Below, piece after piece: positions 9,319-17,648 of a stretch of 25,277 bases of DNA (its first letter is position 1; every line of letters begins with the position of its first letter). The DNA lies in NCBI GenBank assembly GCA_002432095.1, contig DJFQ01000009.1:8581-33857 (forward strand). The letters run 5' to 3'. This DNA is from Marinagarivorans sp. UBA5868. Lineage in GTDB: Bacteria > Pseudomonadota > Gammaproteobacteria > Pseudomonadales > Cellvibrionaceae. A model generated the notes under the pieces. The model worked only from the letters and a program-made list of their open reading frames with translations, was not told the origin of the DNA and did no database searches. A program made the position numbers and the translations under genes.

Positions 9319-9348
9319 ACCTCCCGCCCTGCGGGAGGTTTCTTTTTT
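9319..9348 (+). terminator. Rho-independent terminator of the ABC operon
   Basis: A 9-bp GC-rich stem, ACCTCCCGC (9319-9327) with GCGGGAGGT (9331-9339), closes on CCT and is followed by TTCTTTTTT. It lies 36 nt after the stop of the DUF4340 gene. Confidence 0.93.
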
Positions 9349-9398
9349 ACTTGGCGCATCTTTCGAAGCACTGCCTTATTTGCTGGCCGGAATTAGGT

Positions 9399-9427
9399 GG
9401 AACTTCAGCCGAAAAAACTTATCTCTA
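9399..9427 (+). promoter_or_regulatory. Sigma-E (RpoE/AlgU)-type promoter of the Do-like protease
   Basis: A perfect GGAACTT -35 element at 9399-9405 is followed by a 16-nt A-rich spacer and TCTCTA at 9422-9427. The layout, and even the CAG right after the -35, match what I recall of the E. coli degP sigma-E promoter (GGAACTTCAG, 16-nt spacer, TCTGAA). The -10 is imperfect. It sits about 100 nt upstream of the protease start. Confidence 0.7.
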
Positions 9428-9480
9428 TCTGCGCGACGAGACACATTGAAAGTGAGCCGTCCATCCCCATTTTGCCGTTG

Positions 9481-9522
9481 TCCCTATTGTTGAGGACGTT
9501 ATCCCTATTTCTTGAGGAATAG
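9481..9522 (+). repeat. Two 21-bp tandem repeat units carrying the protease ribosome binding site
   Basis: Units 9481-9501 and 9502-9522 share TCCCTATT followed by TTGAGGA. A more degenerate third copy may precede them from about 9464. The second unit supplies the GAGGA Shine-Dalgarno of the downstream gene and ends three bases before the ATG. The core TTTCTTGAGG recurs in the tract at 10971-11081. Confidence 0.65.
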
Positions 9523-9525
9523 TTG

Positions 9526-10875
9526 ATGAAATTCCCAGCTGTTGTGCTGTTGAGTGTAAGCCTATTTTTTACAGCTCCTATTTTTGCCGCATTGCCAAAC
9601 GTGGATGCTAGCGGCAATGCGTTGCCATCATTGGCGCCAATGCTGAAAAATGTTAATCCTGCCGTTGTTAATATCGCCACCTTCACCAAACGTGAAGCCA
9701 ATAATCCGCTGTTAAACGATCCTTTCTTTCGCCACTTTTTTGATGTGCCCGAGCAACGCCAGGCACCGCAACAACGTCAGCGAAGCGCAGGCTCCGGCGT
9801 GATCGTTAGCGCAGCAGATGGCACCGTCATCACCAACCATCACGTGATTAACGGCGCCGATGAAATTCAAGTCGTGCTCAACGACGGCCGCAGTTTTGCT
9901 GCGGAGTTGGTTGGTTCCGACCCGGAGGTGGATGTCGCTGTATTGAAGATCGAAGCTAACAATCTGACGCAGTTGAGTATGAGCAATTCCGATGATCTGC
10001 TGGTGGGCGATTTTGTGGTGGCCATCGGCAATCCATTCGGTCTCGGGCAAACCGTTACCACAGGTGTGGTGAGCGCATTGGGGCGAACTGGTTTGGGCAT
10101 CGAGGGTTATGAAGATTTTATTCAAACCGACGCTTCTATTAATCCCGGTAATTCTGGGGGCGCGCTGGTGAATTTGCGCGGTGAACTGGTGGGTATTAAT
10201 ACCGCCATTATCGCGCCCGCTGGCGGCAATGTCGGCATCGGCTTTGCGATTCCAATCAATATGGCCCGCGCCAGCGTCGAGCAGATTCTCGAACACGGTG
10301 AAGTCAAGCGCGGTCAGATCGGCGTGAGCATTCAGGATGTGACACCGGAATTGCAGGATGCATTTGGGTTGAAAAACGGACAGTTGGGCGTACTGGTCAC
10401 CGGGGTTGCCGAAAAATCCGAGGCGGAAAAAGCCGGTTTAAAACCTGGCGATGTGATTGTTGCGGTGGACGAGCGTCCAACACTTTCCGCCGGTGCACTG
10501 CGCAACGCGATCGGTGTGCGAAAAATTGGCGACCAGGTAAAAATCACGATTATTCGCGATGGCAAAGAAAAGACCGTGCGCAGCCGAGTGGGCAGCCCTG
10601 AAAGCGGTTTTGCGTCAACAGGGAAGGCCCATCCATTATTGGAGGGCGCGCAATTTGATAATAATCGCGATGGTGGCGGAGTAGTGGTCGCGCGGATTAT
10701 TCCGAGGTCACCAGCTGCCGCAAGCGGTCTGCAGGCCGGCGACGTTATCATCGGCGCCAATCGTATGCGCGTGGAGGATCTGGAGGATTTCAACAAAGCG
10801 GTGGGGCGTGGCAAGGAGTCTATTTTGTTGCACGTTCAACGCGGTCGTGGCAGTTTTTATCTGGTCATCCGTTAA
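9526..10875 (+). CDS. degQ: Periplasmic Do-family serine protease, DegP/DegQ-type
   Basis: Periplasmic endoprotease and chaperone of 449 aa that degrades misfolded envelope proteins. A Sec signal peptide (MKFPAVVLLSVSLFF, cleavage near PIFAA) is followed by the trypsin-like domain with the complete triad: His106 (TNHHVING), Asp136 (PEVDVAVLK) and Ser210 (NPGNSGGALVN). Two PDZ domains follow, at about 250-345 and 365-449, the second ending in GSFYLVIR. ATG 9526 is favoured, with GAGGA at 9514-9518; a TTG immediately before it is the alternative. The gene stands alone between two terminators behind a sigma-E-like promoter, which fits envelope-stress induction. DegP and DegQ types are hard to tell apart; the length and missing long Q-linker point to DegQ, or MucD of pseudomonads. 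Confidence 0.93.
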   Translation: MKFPAVVLLSVSLFFTAPIFAALPNVDASGNALPSLAPMLKNVNPAVVNIATFTKREANNPLLNDPFFRHFFDVPEQRQAPQQRQRSAGSGVIVSAADGTVITNHHVINGADEIQVVLNDGRSFAAELVGSDPEVDVAVLKIEANNLTQLSMSNSDDLLVGDFVVAIGNPFGLGQTVTTGVVSALGRTGLGIEGYEDFIQTDASINPGNSGGALVNLRGELVGINTAIIAPAGGNVGIGFAIPINMARASVEQILEHGEVKRGQIGVSIQDVTPELQDAFGLKNGQLGVLVTGVAEKSEAEKAGLKPGDVIVAVDERPTLSAGALRNAIGVRKIGDQVKITIIRDGKEKTVRSRVGSPESGFASTGKAHPLLEGAQFDNNRDGGGVVVARIIPRSPAAASGLQAGDVIIGANRMRVEDLEDFNKAVGRGKESILLHVQRGRGSFYLVIR

Positions 10876-10892
10876 TTGCAAATATGCAGTCA

Positions 10893-10935
10893 AAACGCCA
10901 TCCATGTTTCATGCATGGATGGCGTTTGCTTTTAT
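10893..10935 (+). terminator. Rho-independent terminator of the Do-like protease
   Basis: A 14-bp perfect stem (10893-10906 with 10914-10927, arms AAACGCCATCCATG and CATGGATGGCGTTT) closes on a 7-nt loop. It is followed by GCTTTTATTTATTTT, a T-rich tail, 17 nt after the protease stop. Confidence 0.9.
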
Positions 10936-10970
10936 TTATTTTCTGGATATTTTTTAATTCCTGGCGGCTC

Positions 10971-11081
10971 TTATTTATTTCTTTGAACTTTATTGTTTCT
11001 TGAGGCTTTATCTATTTCTTAGGCCATTATCTATTCTTCGGGCTTTCTCTATTTCTTAAGGCTCATTATTTGGTTCTTAGA
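10971..11081 (-). repeat. Six degenerate 18-19-bp AT-rich tandem repeats at the arsN2-like 3' end
   Basis: Six head-to-tail units: 10971-10988, 10989-11006, 11007-11024, 11025-11043, 11044-11062 and 11063-11081. The plus-strand consensus is roughly TTTATCTATTTCTTAAGGC. The last unit overlaps the final codons and stop of the minus-strand acetyltransferase (stop at 11066-11068). The core TTTCTTGAGG is shared with the repeat at 9481-9522. Confidence 0.75.
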
Positions 11082-11500
11082 TATTTTCTCATCAACTGCG
11101 AGCTTGTAGGGCACAAGCTGCAGAATTCCTGCGTATGGCGGATCGGCTCGGGCGCTCTGTTGCGTTTCACAGCGCGATAGCCAAAATTTTCAAAAAATTC
11201 CTGCGCAGTCGATGTGAGCAGGTACAGCTCAGCAATTTCCATTCTGTGCGCCATGGCTTCAGCGTGTTGAACCAAGCGTGTGCCCACACCCTGATTGCGT
11301 CTGCAGGGACTGACCACAAGCGAACGCAATAAACCATAGGGTGCGAAGGGTTGCAGGCCGACGATGCCGACTGGTCGCTGCTGATCGGTAAGCGCCCAAA
11401 AATAATTTAAATGGGCTTCCGTCAAATCGGCTGTGGGCAGATTTGCTGCATCGAGCAGGCACAGAGCGTCGCTTTTGGCTGGTTGGTGAAAAGAAATCAT
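11066..11500 (-). CDS. GNAT acetyltransferase, ArsN2-like
   Basis: Cytoplasmic GNAT-fold N-acetyltransferase of 144 aa. It shows the ArsN2 pattern: an LPTADL start, GLLRSLVVSP, the acetyl-CoA loop RRNQGVGTRL, the YLLTSTAQEFFENFGY block, and RAPEPIRHTQEF with LCPTSSQLM at the end. ArsN2 proteins are found with arsenic-resistance genes and are thought to acetylate arsenic compounds such as arsinothricin-type antibiotics or related amino acids; the substrate here is open. ATG 11500 is chosen because TGAGGTGA lies a few bases upstream; a TTG at 11518 in the same frame precedes that ribosome binding site. The gene is alone, divergent from the mrp operon, with no ars gene in the window. Its last residues (LRTK) are encoded by a tandem repeat unit, so the C-terminus may vary between strains. 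Confidence 0.85.
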   Translation of the reverse strand: MISFHQPAKSDALCLLDAANLPTADLTEAHLNYFWALTDQQRPVGIVGLQPFAPYGLLRSLVVSPCRRNQGVGTRLVQHAEAMAHRMEIAELYLLTSTAQEFFENFGYRAVKRNRAPEPIRHTQEFCSLCPTSSQLMRKYLRTK

Positions 11501-11776
11501 GCGCGTCACCTCAGGCAAAGTCGTCGCTAATGTACCCCAAACGGTGGTTGCTGGACATAGAGCCCGTCAAGCAGCGAAGGCCGCAGTTGCTCATTTCGCG
11601 AGGCAGTTTTGCTGGTACTTGCGATTAGGCCAGTGTATAAATGCCAGCGGTCTTGCTGGCGGGTGATGTCGCGGTAGGATCGTTGTTTCACCAGCCCAAA
11701 ATAAAAATATGTCCGAAGTGCCTTTGCATGTTCGAGACATCACCCAACCACAAGTTGGAGCTCACAGGACCTGGGT

Positions 11777-14584
11777 ATGACATTGTTGTTAGTGATTCTT
11801 CTGCCCCTTATGGGCGTCGCCCTGCCGCTGCTGACGGAGCGTCTGGGTCGCAATCGATGTGCTATCGCGGCGGCGCTTGCTCCACTGGCGGTACTGGGAT
11901 TATTGATCCACCATTTGCCGGCGGTATTAAACGGCAATATTCTGTATTTTCATTTGTCCTGGTTGCCCGCGCTTGGCCTCGATTTCAGTTTGCGCCTCGA
12001 TGGTCTGGGAATGATGTTTGGTCTGCTGATTTCAGGGATCGGGCTGCTGGTGATTCTCTACGCACGCTATTATTTATCCGACGACGATTCCCTCGGCAAG
12101 CTCTACGCGGTGCTGCAGCTTTTTATGATGGCAATGCTTGGCATTGTCACCGCTGACAATATTCTTTTGCTTATCGTGTTTTGGGAATTGACCAGCCTCA
12201 GTTCATTTTTACTGATCGGCTTTTGGTCCTATCGCTCCGATGCGCGCAAGGGCGCGCGCATGGCGCTTTCCATTACCGGCGCAGGTGGTCTCTGTTTGTT
12301 AGGCGGCGCTCTGCTGCTCGGTCATATCGTCGGCAGCTTTAATATGGGCGATATCCTTGCTGCTGGTGATGTGATCCGTGAGCACACCCTTTATCCAGTA
12401 GCACTACTGTTGGTTTTGCTCGGCGCGTTTACCAAATCTGCGCAATTTCCCTTTCACTTTTGGCTGCCCCACGCAATGGCTGCGCCCACGCCGGTATCCG
12501 CATATCTGCATTCGGCGACCATGGTGAAAGCGGGCGTATTTTTGCTTGCACGACTTTATCCGGCGCTTGCGGAGACGGAAATGTGGTTTCTGATCGTGAC
12601 CAGTGTCGGCCTCGTGACGCTCGTCTTCGCCGCCTATACCGCAATGATGAAACACGACCTAAAAGGATTGCTGGCATATTCCACGATCAGTCATCTCGGT
12701 CTGGTGACGCTGCTCTTGGGTCTCGGTACTAAAATGGCGGCAACAGCCGCCGTTTTCCATGTGATCAACCATGCAATATTCAAAGCATCTTTGTTTATGG
12801 CCGCGGGAATCATCGATCACGAAACCGGCACGCGGGACATGCGCAAAATTAATGGCCTCTGGAAATACATGCCGCATACTGCACTGCTCGCAATGGTGGC
12901 CGCGGCCTCCATGGCCGGCGTGCCATTACTTAACGGGTTCCTCAGTAAGGAAATGTTTTTTAATGAAACTTTGCATCTGCGCTCTTATGGATTTTTGAAT
13001 TGGCTAGTGCCCATTATGGCCACGGTCGCGGGTATTTTTGCGGTGGCCTATTCCTGGCGATTTATTCACGATGTCTTTTTTAATGGTGAACCTATCGACT
13101 TGCCGAAATACCCGCCACACGAACCACCACGCTATATGAAGGTGCCAGTGGAAATTCTGGTGGTGCTCTGTCTGCTGGTGGGCATGATGCCGAATCTGAC
13201 GGTGGCTCCGCTGATCAACGCAGCGTCCGCCGTGGTGGTGGGGGGGGAGTTAAAGGAATATGAAATCTCGCTTTGGCATGGCTTCAATCTGCCATTACTG
13301 ATGAGTTTCGCGGCGCTGGCGGGTGGATTACTGCTGTACAGCCAGCGCAAAGGGCTGTTCGCGTTTTACGACCGGGGTTTCCAGCTCGACGAAAAAATGC
13401 TGTTTGAAGCACGCGTGCAGCGTGGCGTGCGCGGCTCGCGCTGGTTGACCGACACTCTGGAAAACGGGGCTTTGCAACGGTATGTGATGCTGTTGGTAGT
13501 GGCGGCGCTGGTAGCGGGTACGGCGGGCCTTTGGCCTTTGGCGAGTTTGACTGGACCGCTGCCGCTCACACCGGTCGATGGTGTCAGCGTGTTGGCTGCA
13601 GTCATTCTTGCGGTGGGCGCGCTGGGTACGGTGCTGGTCCACCATAATCGGCTTGCCGCTTTACTGCTGCTGAGTGTGGTTGGGCTGATTGTAGCGCTGG
13701 TTTTCGTGCGTTTTTCCGCTCCGGATTTGGCGCTGACCCAGCTCTCGGTCGAGGTGGTCACCATAGTGCTGATGATGCTCGCGCTGTATTTTTTGCCGCA
13801 GCTTACGCCTAATGAATCGCCGCCGTGGCGGGTTTCTCGCGATATTGCTTTAGCCTCTGGTGCGGGGATTGGAGTGGGGTTGATCACCTGGGCTGTGCTG
13901 ACGCGTCCCTACAACACTATCGCCGACTATTTCCTCGCCAACAGTGTCAGTGGCGGAGGCGGCACCAACGTAGTGAACGTGATTCTGGTGGATTTTCGCG
14001 GGTTTGATACCTTGGGAGAAATCACTGTGTTGGCCATCGCCGCGGTGGGGATTTTCGCGATGTTACAAAATCTCAATCTGCCGCTGCCTGGCGCTGATGG
14101 TAGCGGGCGGCAGTGGGCGCGAGATCCATATCCACCGATTCTCGCTGTGCTTGCCAGAATTCTTTTGCCTCTGGCGCTGCTGGTATCGGCTTATATTTTT
14201 CTGCGCGGGCACAACCTGCCGGGTGGCGGGTTTATCGCGGGCTTAATCACCAGTGTCGCGTTAATTCTGCAGTACGTTTCCAGTGGTGTGGTTTGGATGC
14301 AGCAGCGTATGGGCTGGAACTACCGCAGCATGGCTACACTGGGAGTGGTCATAGCGGCGCTAACCGGTCTGGGCAGTTTTGTCTGGGGTTATCCGTTCCT
14401 CACGTCCAGTTTTACTCATGTGCACTGGCCTGTGGTGGGTGATTTTGAACTCGCCACAGCGATGATCTTTGATCTCGGCGTGTATATCACGGTGGTGGGC
14501 GCAACTCTGTTGATCCTGGCGCAGCTTGGCATGCTTACGCAACCGGGCCGTATGCAGACCCGGCCGGTAGAGGAGGAGGCCTGA
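11777..14584 (+). CDS. mrpA: Mrp Na+/H+ antiporter subunit A with fused MrpB domain
   Basis: Largest subunit (935 aa) of the multi-subunit Mrp/Pha/Mnh cation/H+ antiporter in the inner membrane, which exports Na+ (or K+) in exchange for protons. The N-terminal ~480 residues are the ND5/NuoL-like antiporter module, with the conserved glutamate in [10 protein letters not shown] (Glu137) and lysine in [17 protein letters not shown] (Lys220). A second hydrophobic region (about 560-720, including [20 protein letters not shown]) is typical of MrpA. The C-terminal part carries an MrpB domain ([16 protein letters not shown]). This A-B fusion is the group 2 arrangement seen in Pseudomonas and Sinorhizobium Pha systems. 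AGGA at 11766-11769 precedes ATG 11777. The stop overlaps the start of mrpC by one base. Confidence 0.95.
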   Translation: MTLLLVILLPLMGVALPLLTERLGRNRCAIAAALAPLAVLGLLIHHLPAVLNGNILYFHLSWLPALGLDFSLRLDGLGMMFGLLISGIGLLVILYARYYLSDDDSLGKLYAVLQLFMMAMLGIVTADNILLLIVFWELTSLSSFLLIGFWSYRSDARKGARMALSITGAGGLCLLGGALLLGHIVGSFNMGDILAAGDVIREHTLYPVALLLVLLGAFTKSAQFPFHFWLPHAMAAPTPVSAYLHSATMVKAGVFLLARLYPALAETEMWFLIVTSVGLVTLVFAAYTAMMKHDLKGLLAYSTISHLGLVTLLLGLGTKMAATAAVFHVINHAIFKASLFMAAGIIDHETGTRDMRKINGLWKYMPHTALLAMVAAASMAGVPLLNGFLSKEMFFNETLHLRSYGFLNWLVPIMATVAGIFAVAYSWRFIHDVFFNGEPIDLPKYPPHEPPRYMKVPVEILVVLCLLVGMMPNLTVAPLINAASAVVVGGELKEYEISLWHGFNLPLLMSFAALAGGLLLYSQRKGLFAFYDRGFQLDEKMLFEARVQRGVRGSRWLTDTLENGALQRYVMLLVVAALVAGTAGLWPLASLTGPLPLTPVDGVSVLAAVILAVGALGTVLVHHNRLAALLLLSVVGLIVALVFVRFSAPDLALTQLSVEVVTIVLMMLALYFLPQLTPNESPPWRVSRDIALASGAGIGVGLITWAVLTRPYNTIADYFLANSVSGGGGTNVVNVILVDFRGFDTLGEITVLAIAAVGIFAMLQNLNLPLPGADGSGRQWARDPYPPILAVLARILLPLALLVSAYIFLRGHNLPGGGFIAGLITSVALILQYVSSGVVWMQQRMGWNYRSMATLGVVIAALTGLGSFVWGYPFLTSSFTHVHWPVVGDFELATAMIFDLGVYITVVGATLLILAQLGMLTQPGRMQTRPVEEEA

Positions 14585-14973
14585 TGGAAGCGCTTGTTGC
14601 AGCGGTTATCGCGGTGATGACCAGTTGTGGGGTTTATTTGATGCTACGCGCGCGGACATTTCCCGTCATCCTCGGCATCACTCTCCTGTCCTATGCGGTC
14701 AACCTTTTTATTTTCGTCATGGGCCGTCTCACCTCCGCCAACCCTGCAGTCATTGGCAGCGGCGCCACCTATCCGGATCCTTTGCCTCAGGCATTGGTGC
14801 TTACGGCCATTGTTATCGGCTTCGCCATGACGGCATTTGTTCTGGTGCTCGCGCTGCGCGCCCGTGCAGAACTGGGTAATGACCATGTAGACGGCAATGA
14901 CCAGATGAGCATTAACAAGTACTTGAACGACGATCATCACGCGAACAAAAAAGGGGAGGGCCGCTCCCTGTGA
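14584..14973 (+). CDS. mrpC: Mrp Na+/H+ antiporter subunit C
   Basis: NuoK-like membrane subunit of 129 aa with three hydrophobic segments. Recognisable MrpC features are CGVYLMLRARTFPVILGITL, a short NLFIFVMGRL segment and the DPLPQALVLTAIVIGFAMTA helix. The last ~30 residues are polar and cytoplasmic and include a His/Asp-rich stretch (NDDHHANKKGEG). GAGGAGG at 14571-14577 gives a strong ribosome binding site inside the mrpA 3' end, and start and stop overlap as TGATG. It joins MrpA and MrpD in the membrane arm of the antiporter. Confidence 0.95.
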   Translation: MEALVAAVIAVMTSCGVYLMLRARTFPVILGITLLSYAVNLFIFVMGRLTSANPAVIGSGATYPDPLPQALVLTAIVIGFAMTAFVLVLALRARAELGNDHVDGNDQMSINKYLNDDHHANKKGEGRSL

Positions 14974-16490
14974 GTCATTGGATCATCGCACCCATTTTGT
15001 TGCCGCTGTTTACTGGCCTGCTCTTGTTGATTGGCGCTGGTTGGGGACGGCGTATCGCCCGGGTGGTTAGTCTTGCGAGTCTGGCGCTGCTCGTCGGCGT
15101 CGACGTCCACCTGCTGACCGTTGCGGCAGCGGGAGAGGTAAGCCTATACGCCCTGGGCAATTGGCCGCCGCCGTTTGGCATTGTGCTGCAGCTTGATCGC
15201 CTGGCGGCCCTTATGCTTGTGGTGACCGGAGTATTGGCATTCTTCTGCGCAGCCTATGCTGCGGCGGGGCGCGACGGCCCGGGCGACAGCCTCCATCCGC
15301 TGATTCATCTGTTGCTGCTCGGTCTTAACGGCGCTTTTCTTACCGGTGATCTCTTCAATTTATTTGTGTTTTTCGAAGTGCTGCTGCTCGCTTCTTACGC
15401 GCTGCTGCTCCACGGCGGTGGCCCGCGTCGCGCCAAGGCCGGGTTGCACTATGTGGTGTTGAATCTGGCGGGATCGGCGCTGTTTCTGATTGCGGTCGCC
15501 CTGCTTTACGGCGTGACTGGCACGCTCAATATAGTGGACATGGGCGAACGCATCGCCGCGCTGGATCCAGCGGATCGTCCCCTGGCGCACACCGGCGGCC
15601 TGTTGCTGTTTGTGGTATTCGGACTTAAGGCAGCGGTCGCGCCGCTGTACTTCTGGCTGCCCGGCGCATACGCCGCAGCGGTGGGGCCGGTGGCGGCGTT
15701 GTTTGCGATTATGACCAAGGTGGGCATCTACTCAATTCTGCGTGTTTACGGTTTGGCGTTTGCATCGGATGGCGCTGGTTTCGCCGGCTTTTTATCACCC
15801 TGGTTGTGGCCGCTGGCGCTGGTGACTCTGGCGCTTGGCGTTGTGGGTGTTCTGGCGGCGCGTGAGTTGCGCCAACAAATCGCTTACCTGGTGATCGTTT
15901 CGGTGGGCACTTTACTGGTCGGGGTGGCGATGAATACGGTGGCGTCGCTGTCCGCCCTGCTGTACTACCTGGTGCATTCCACCTGGATCTGCGCTGCTTT
16001 GTTTCTGATGGCCGATGTTATGCGGCAACAACGTGGCGAGATGACGGATAAGATTAAGAGCGGCCCCCCTCTGCAGCAGGGCACCGGTTTAGGCATCCTG
16101 TTTTTTATTGCCTCCGCAAGCATTGTCGGCATGCCGCCAACCAGCGGCTTTGTTGGCAAAGTTGGTTTGATGCAAGCGGTGGCGTCGCCGTTAGAGGCGA
16201 TTTGGGTGTGGCCGGCACTGCTGCTAACCGGTCTGCTTACGATTACGGCACTCAGTCGCACCGGCAGTACGTTTTTCTGGCGTACTGAAGGTGAGCCCAC
16301 CGGCGATGGCCGCGCAAGTGCAAGCGTTCTTGCAGTGATAGGCGGATTGCTGGTGTTCAGTATTTCGCTGAGCTTTGCCGGCAACCGGGTACTGCCATTT
16401 ATGGACGCAACGGCACAGCAGCTCTCCGACCCTGCAGCGTATCGTCGCGCTGCCACCTTGTTTCAACCGGTTCCGGAGGATGCGCCATGA
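14970..16490 (+). CDS. mrpD: Mrp Na+/H+ antiporter subunit D
   Basis: NuoN/NuoM-like antiporter subunit of 506 aa, about 14 membrane helices. The proton-path residues typical of the family are present: Glu136 in FVFFEVLLLASYALL and Lys220 in VFGLKAAVAPLYFWLPGAY. TKVGIYSILRVY and a VGMPPTSGFVGK loop are further family marks. It starts with GTG at 14970, overlapping the mrpC stop (GTGA), with GGGGAGGG at 14953-14960 as ribosome binding site. It ends in an ATGA overlap with mrpE. MrpA and MrpD form the two antiporter modules of the complex. Confidence 0.95.
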   Translation: MSHWIIAPILLPLFTGLLLLIGAGWGRRIARVVSLASLALLVGVDVHLLTVAAAGEVSLYALGNWPPPFGIVLQLDRLAALMLVVTGVLAFFCAAYAAAGRDGPGDSLHPLIHLLLLGLNGAFLTGDLFNLFVFFEVLLLASYALLLHGGGPRRAKAGLHYVVLNLAGSALFLIAVALLYGVTGTLNIVDMGERIAALDPADRPLAHTGGLLLFVVFGLKAAVAPLYFWLPGAYAAAVGPVAALFAIMTKVGIYSILRVYGLAFASDGAGFAGFLSPWLWPLALVTLALGVVGVLAARELRQQIAYLVIVSVGTLLVGVAMNTVASLSALLYYLVHSTWICAALFLMADVMRQQRGEMTDKIKSGPPLQQGTGLGILFFIASASIVGMPPTSGFVGKVGLMQAVASPLEAIWVWPALLLTGLLTITALSRTGSTFFWRTEGEPTGDGRASASVLAVIGGLLVFSISLSFAGNRVLPFMDATAQQLSDPAAYRRAATLFQPVPEDAP

Positions 16491-17023
16491 CACCGTCTAC
16501 CAAGACACAGGACACCGAAACGCCGGTCTCGTTTTGGCGCCGCTGCTGGCCGCGACCCGTGCTCAGCTGGCTGTTGTGGGTGTTGTGGCTGCTGCTGGTC
16601 AATGAGCTCAGCGTCGGCCATATGTTGCTCGCGCTATTTTGGGCCTGGTTGATCCCGTTTTATACCCATAGCTTCTGGCCTGGCGTTAAGAGCCTGCGCC
16701 GGCCTTGGTTAGCGCTGAAGTTTCTCAGCGTCGTAGTGTGGGACATCTTGGTCGCCAACTGGGTAGTGGCGCGTCTGATTTTACGCCCTGCGGATCGCCT
16801 CCAGCCGGCCTTTATGCTGTTGCCTCTGGATGTACAGGAGGACTTCACGATCACCCTGCTGGCAAGCACGATTTCCCTGACTCCGGGTACCGTGTCCGCT
16901 GATTTGAGCATCGACCGCCGCCACCTGCTGATTCACGCGCTGCATGTAGATGATGAACAGCAGGCCATCGCCCAGATCAAACAGCGCTACGAAGCCCCCT
17001 TGAAGGAGATATTCGAATGCTGA
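16487..17023 (+). CDS. mrpE: Mrp Na+/H+ antiporter subunit E
   Basis: Membrane subunit of 178 aa. After a polar N-terminus come two or three hydrophobic segments (LSWLLWVLWLLLVNE, MLLALFWAWLIPFY). The family motif follows: FITLLASTISLTPGTVSADL-type sequence, here with TITLLASTISLTPGTVSADL, then HLLIHALHV. The length suits MrpE. A GGAGGA ribosome binding site lies inside the end of mrpD, and start and stop overlap as ATGA. Its 3' end overlaps mrpF by 7 nt. Confidence 0.94.
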   Translation: MTPSTKTQDTETPVSFWRRCWPRPVLSWLLWVLWLLLVNELSVGHMLLALFWAWLIPFYTHSFWPGVKSLRRPWLALKFLSVVVWDILVANWVVARLILRPADRLQPAFMLLPLDVQEDFTITLLASTISLTPGTVSADLSIDRRHLLIHALHVDDEQQAIAQIKQRYEAPLKEIFEC

Positions 17024-17286
17024 GCACCGTCATTCCCATCGCCTTGTTTATTGTCAGTCTCGCCCTGGTGTTGAATCTCTGGCGGCTCGTCATAGGTCCG
17101 TCCCTGCCGGACCGCATCCTCGCTCTCGACACTATGTACATCAACGCCATTGCATTGTTGGTGCTCTATGGCATTTACCAGCAGACGGCGTTTTATTTTG
17201 AAGCCGCATTATTGATCGCGGTAATGGGTTTTGTGGGCACGGTGGTACTGTCCAAATATTTGTTGCGCGGCGACATCATCGAATAA
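17017..17286 (+). CDS. mrpF: Mrp Na+/H+ antiporter subunit F
   Basis: Small membrane subunit of 89 aa with three hydrophobic segments and the MrpF signature LVIGPSLPDRILALDTMYIN in the first cytoplasmic loop, followed by AALLIAVMGFVGTVVLSKYL. AAGGAGA a few bases before ATG 17017 is a good ribosome binding site within the mrpE 3' end. The asparagine/aspartate pair in the LDTMYIN helix is conserved in the family. It is required for complex assembly in studied Mrp systems. Confidence 0.95.
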   Translation: MLSTVIPIALFIVSLALVLNLWRLVIGPSLPDRILALDTMYINAIALLVLYGIYQQTAFYFEAALLIAVMGFVGTVVLSKYLLRGDIIE

Positions 17287-17300
17287 TCCGGCGGAAATTT

Positions 17301-17648
17301 ATGTCATTAGTGCTCGAAATTATTATTTCCATTTGCTTGCTGCTCGGTGCTGGCTTCGCGCTGGTGGGGTCCATTGGCTTGGCCCGCTTGCCGGATTTTT
17401 ATATGCGCCTTCACGGACCCACCAAGGCCAGCACCTTGGGGGTGGGCGGCATGATCGTCGGTTCGCTGATTTTTTTCAGTACCCGAGGTGAAGGTGTTAG
17501 CCTGCACGAAATCCTCATCGCCATATTCTTATTTATCACCGCGCCCGTCAGTGCTCATATCGTGGGTAAAGCGGCTTTGCATTTACAGTTGCCAGCGGTG
17601 GAGCGCACGCGCGGCCTTTCGGCGATCAACCGCAGTGATATTCGCTGA
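17301..17648 (+). CDS. mrpG: Mrp Na+/H+ antiporter subunit G
   Basis: Membrane subunit of 115 aa with three hydrophobic segments and the MrpG signature GSIGLARLPDFYMRLHGPTK, followed by ASTLGVGGMIVGSLIFF and a TAPVSAHIVGKAA helix. It starts 14 nt after mrpF with a weak GGCGGAAA ribosome binding site. Its TGA shares one base with the ATG of the next gene, so a seventh gene appears to be coupled to this operon. The six subunits A(B)-C-D-E-F-G present here make a complete group 2 Mrp set. Confidence 0.94.
   Translation: MSLVLEIIISICLLLGAGFALVGSIGLARLPDFYMRLHGPTKASTLGVGGMIVGSLIFFSTRGEGVSLHEILIAIFLFITAPVSAHIVGKAALHLQLPAVERTRGLSAINRSDIR

Noticed and set aside
11619..11641. Promoter TTGCGA / TATAAA before the mrp operon
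   Set aside because: The spacing is only 11 nt, too short for a sigma-70 promoter.
11641..12156. 171-codon plus-strand frame overlapping the start of mrpA
   Set aside because: Most of it runs out of frame through mrpA, its product looks random in composition, and it lacks a ribosome binding site.
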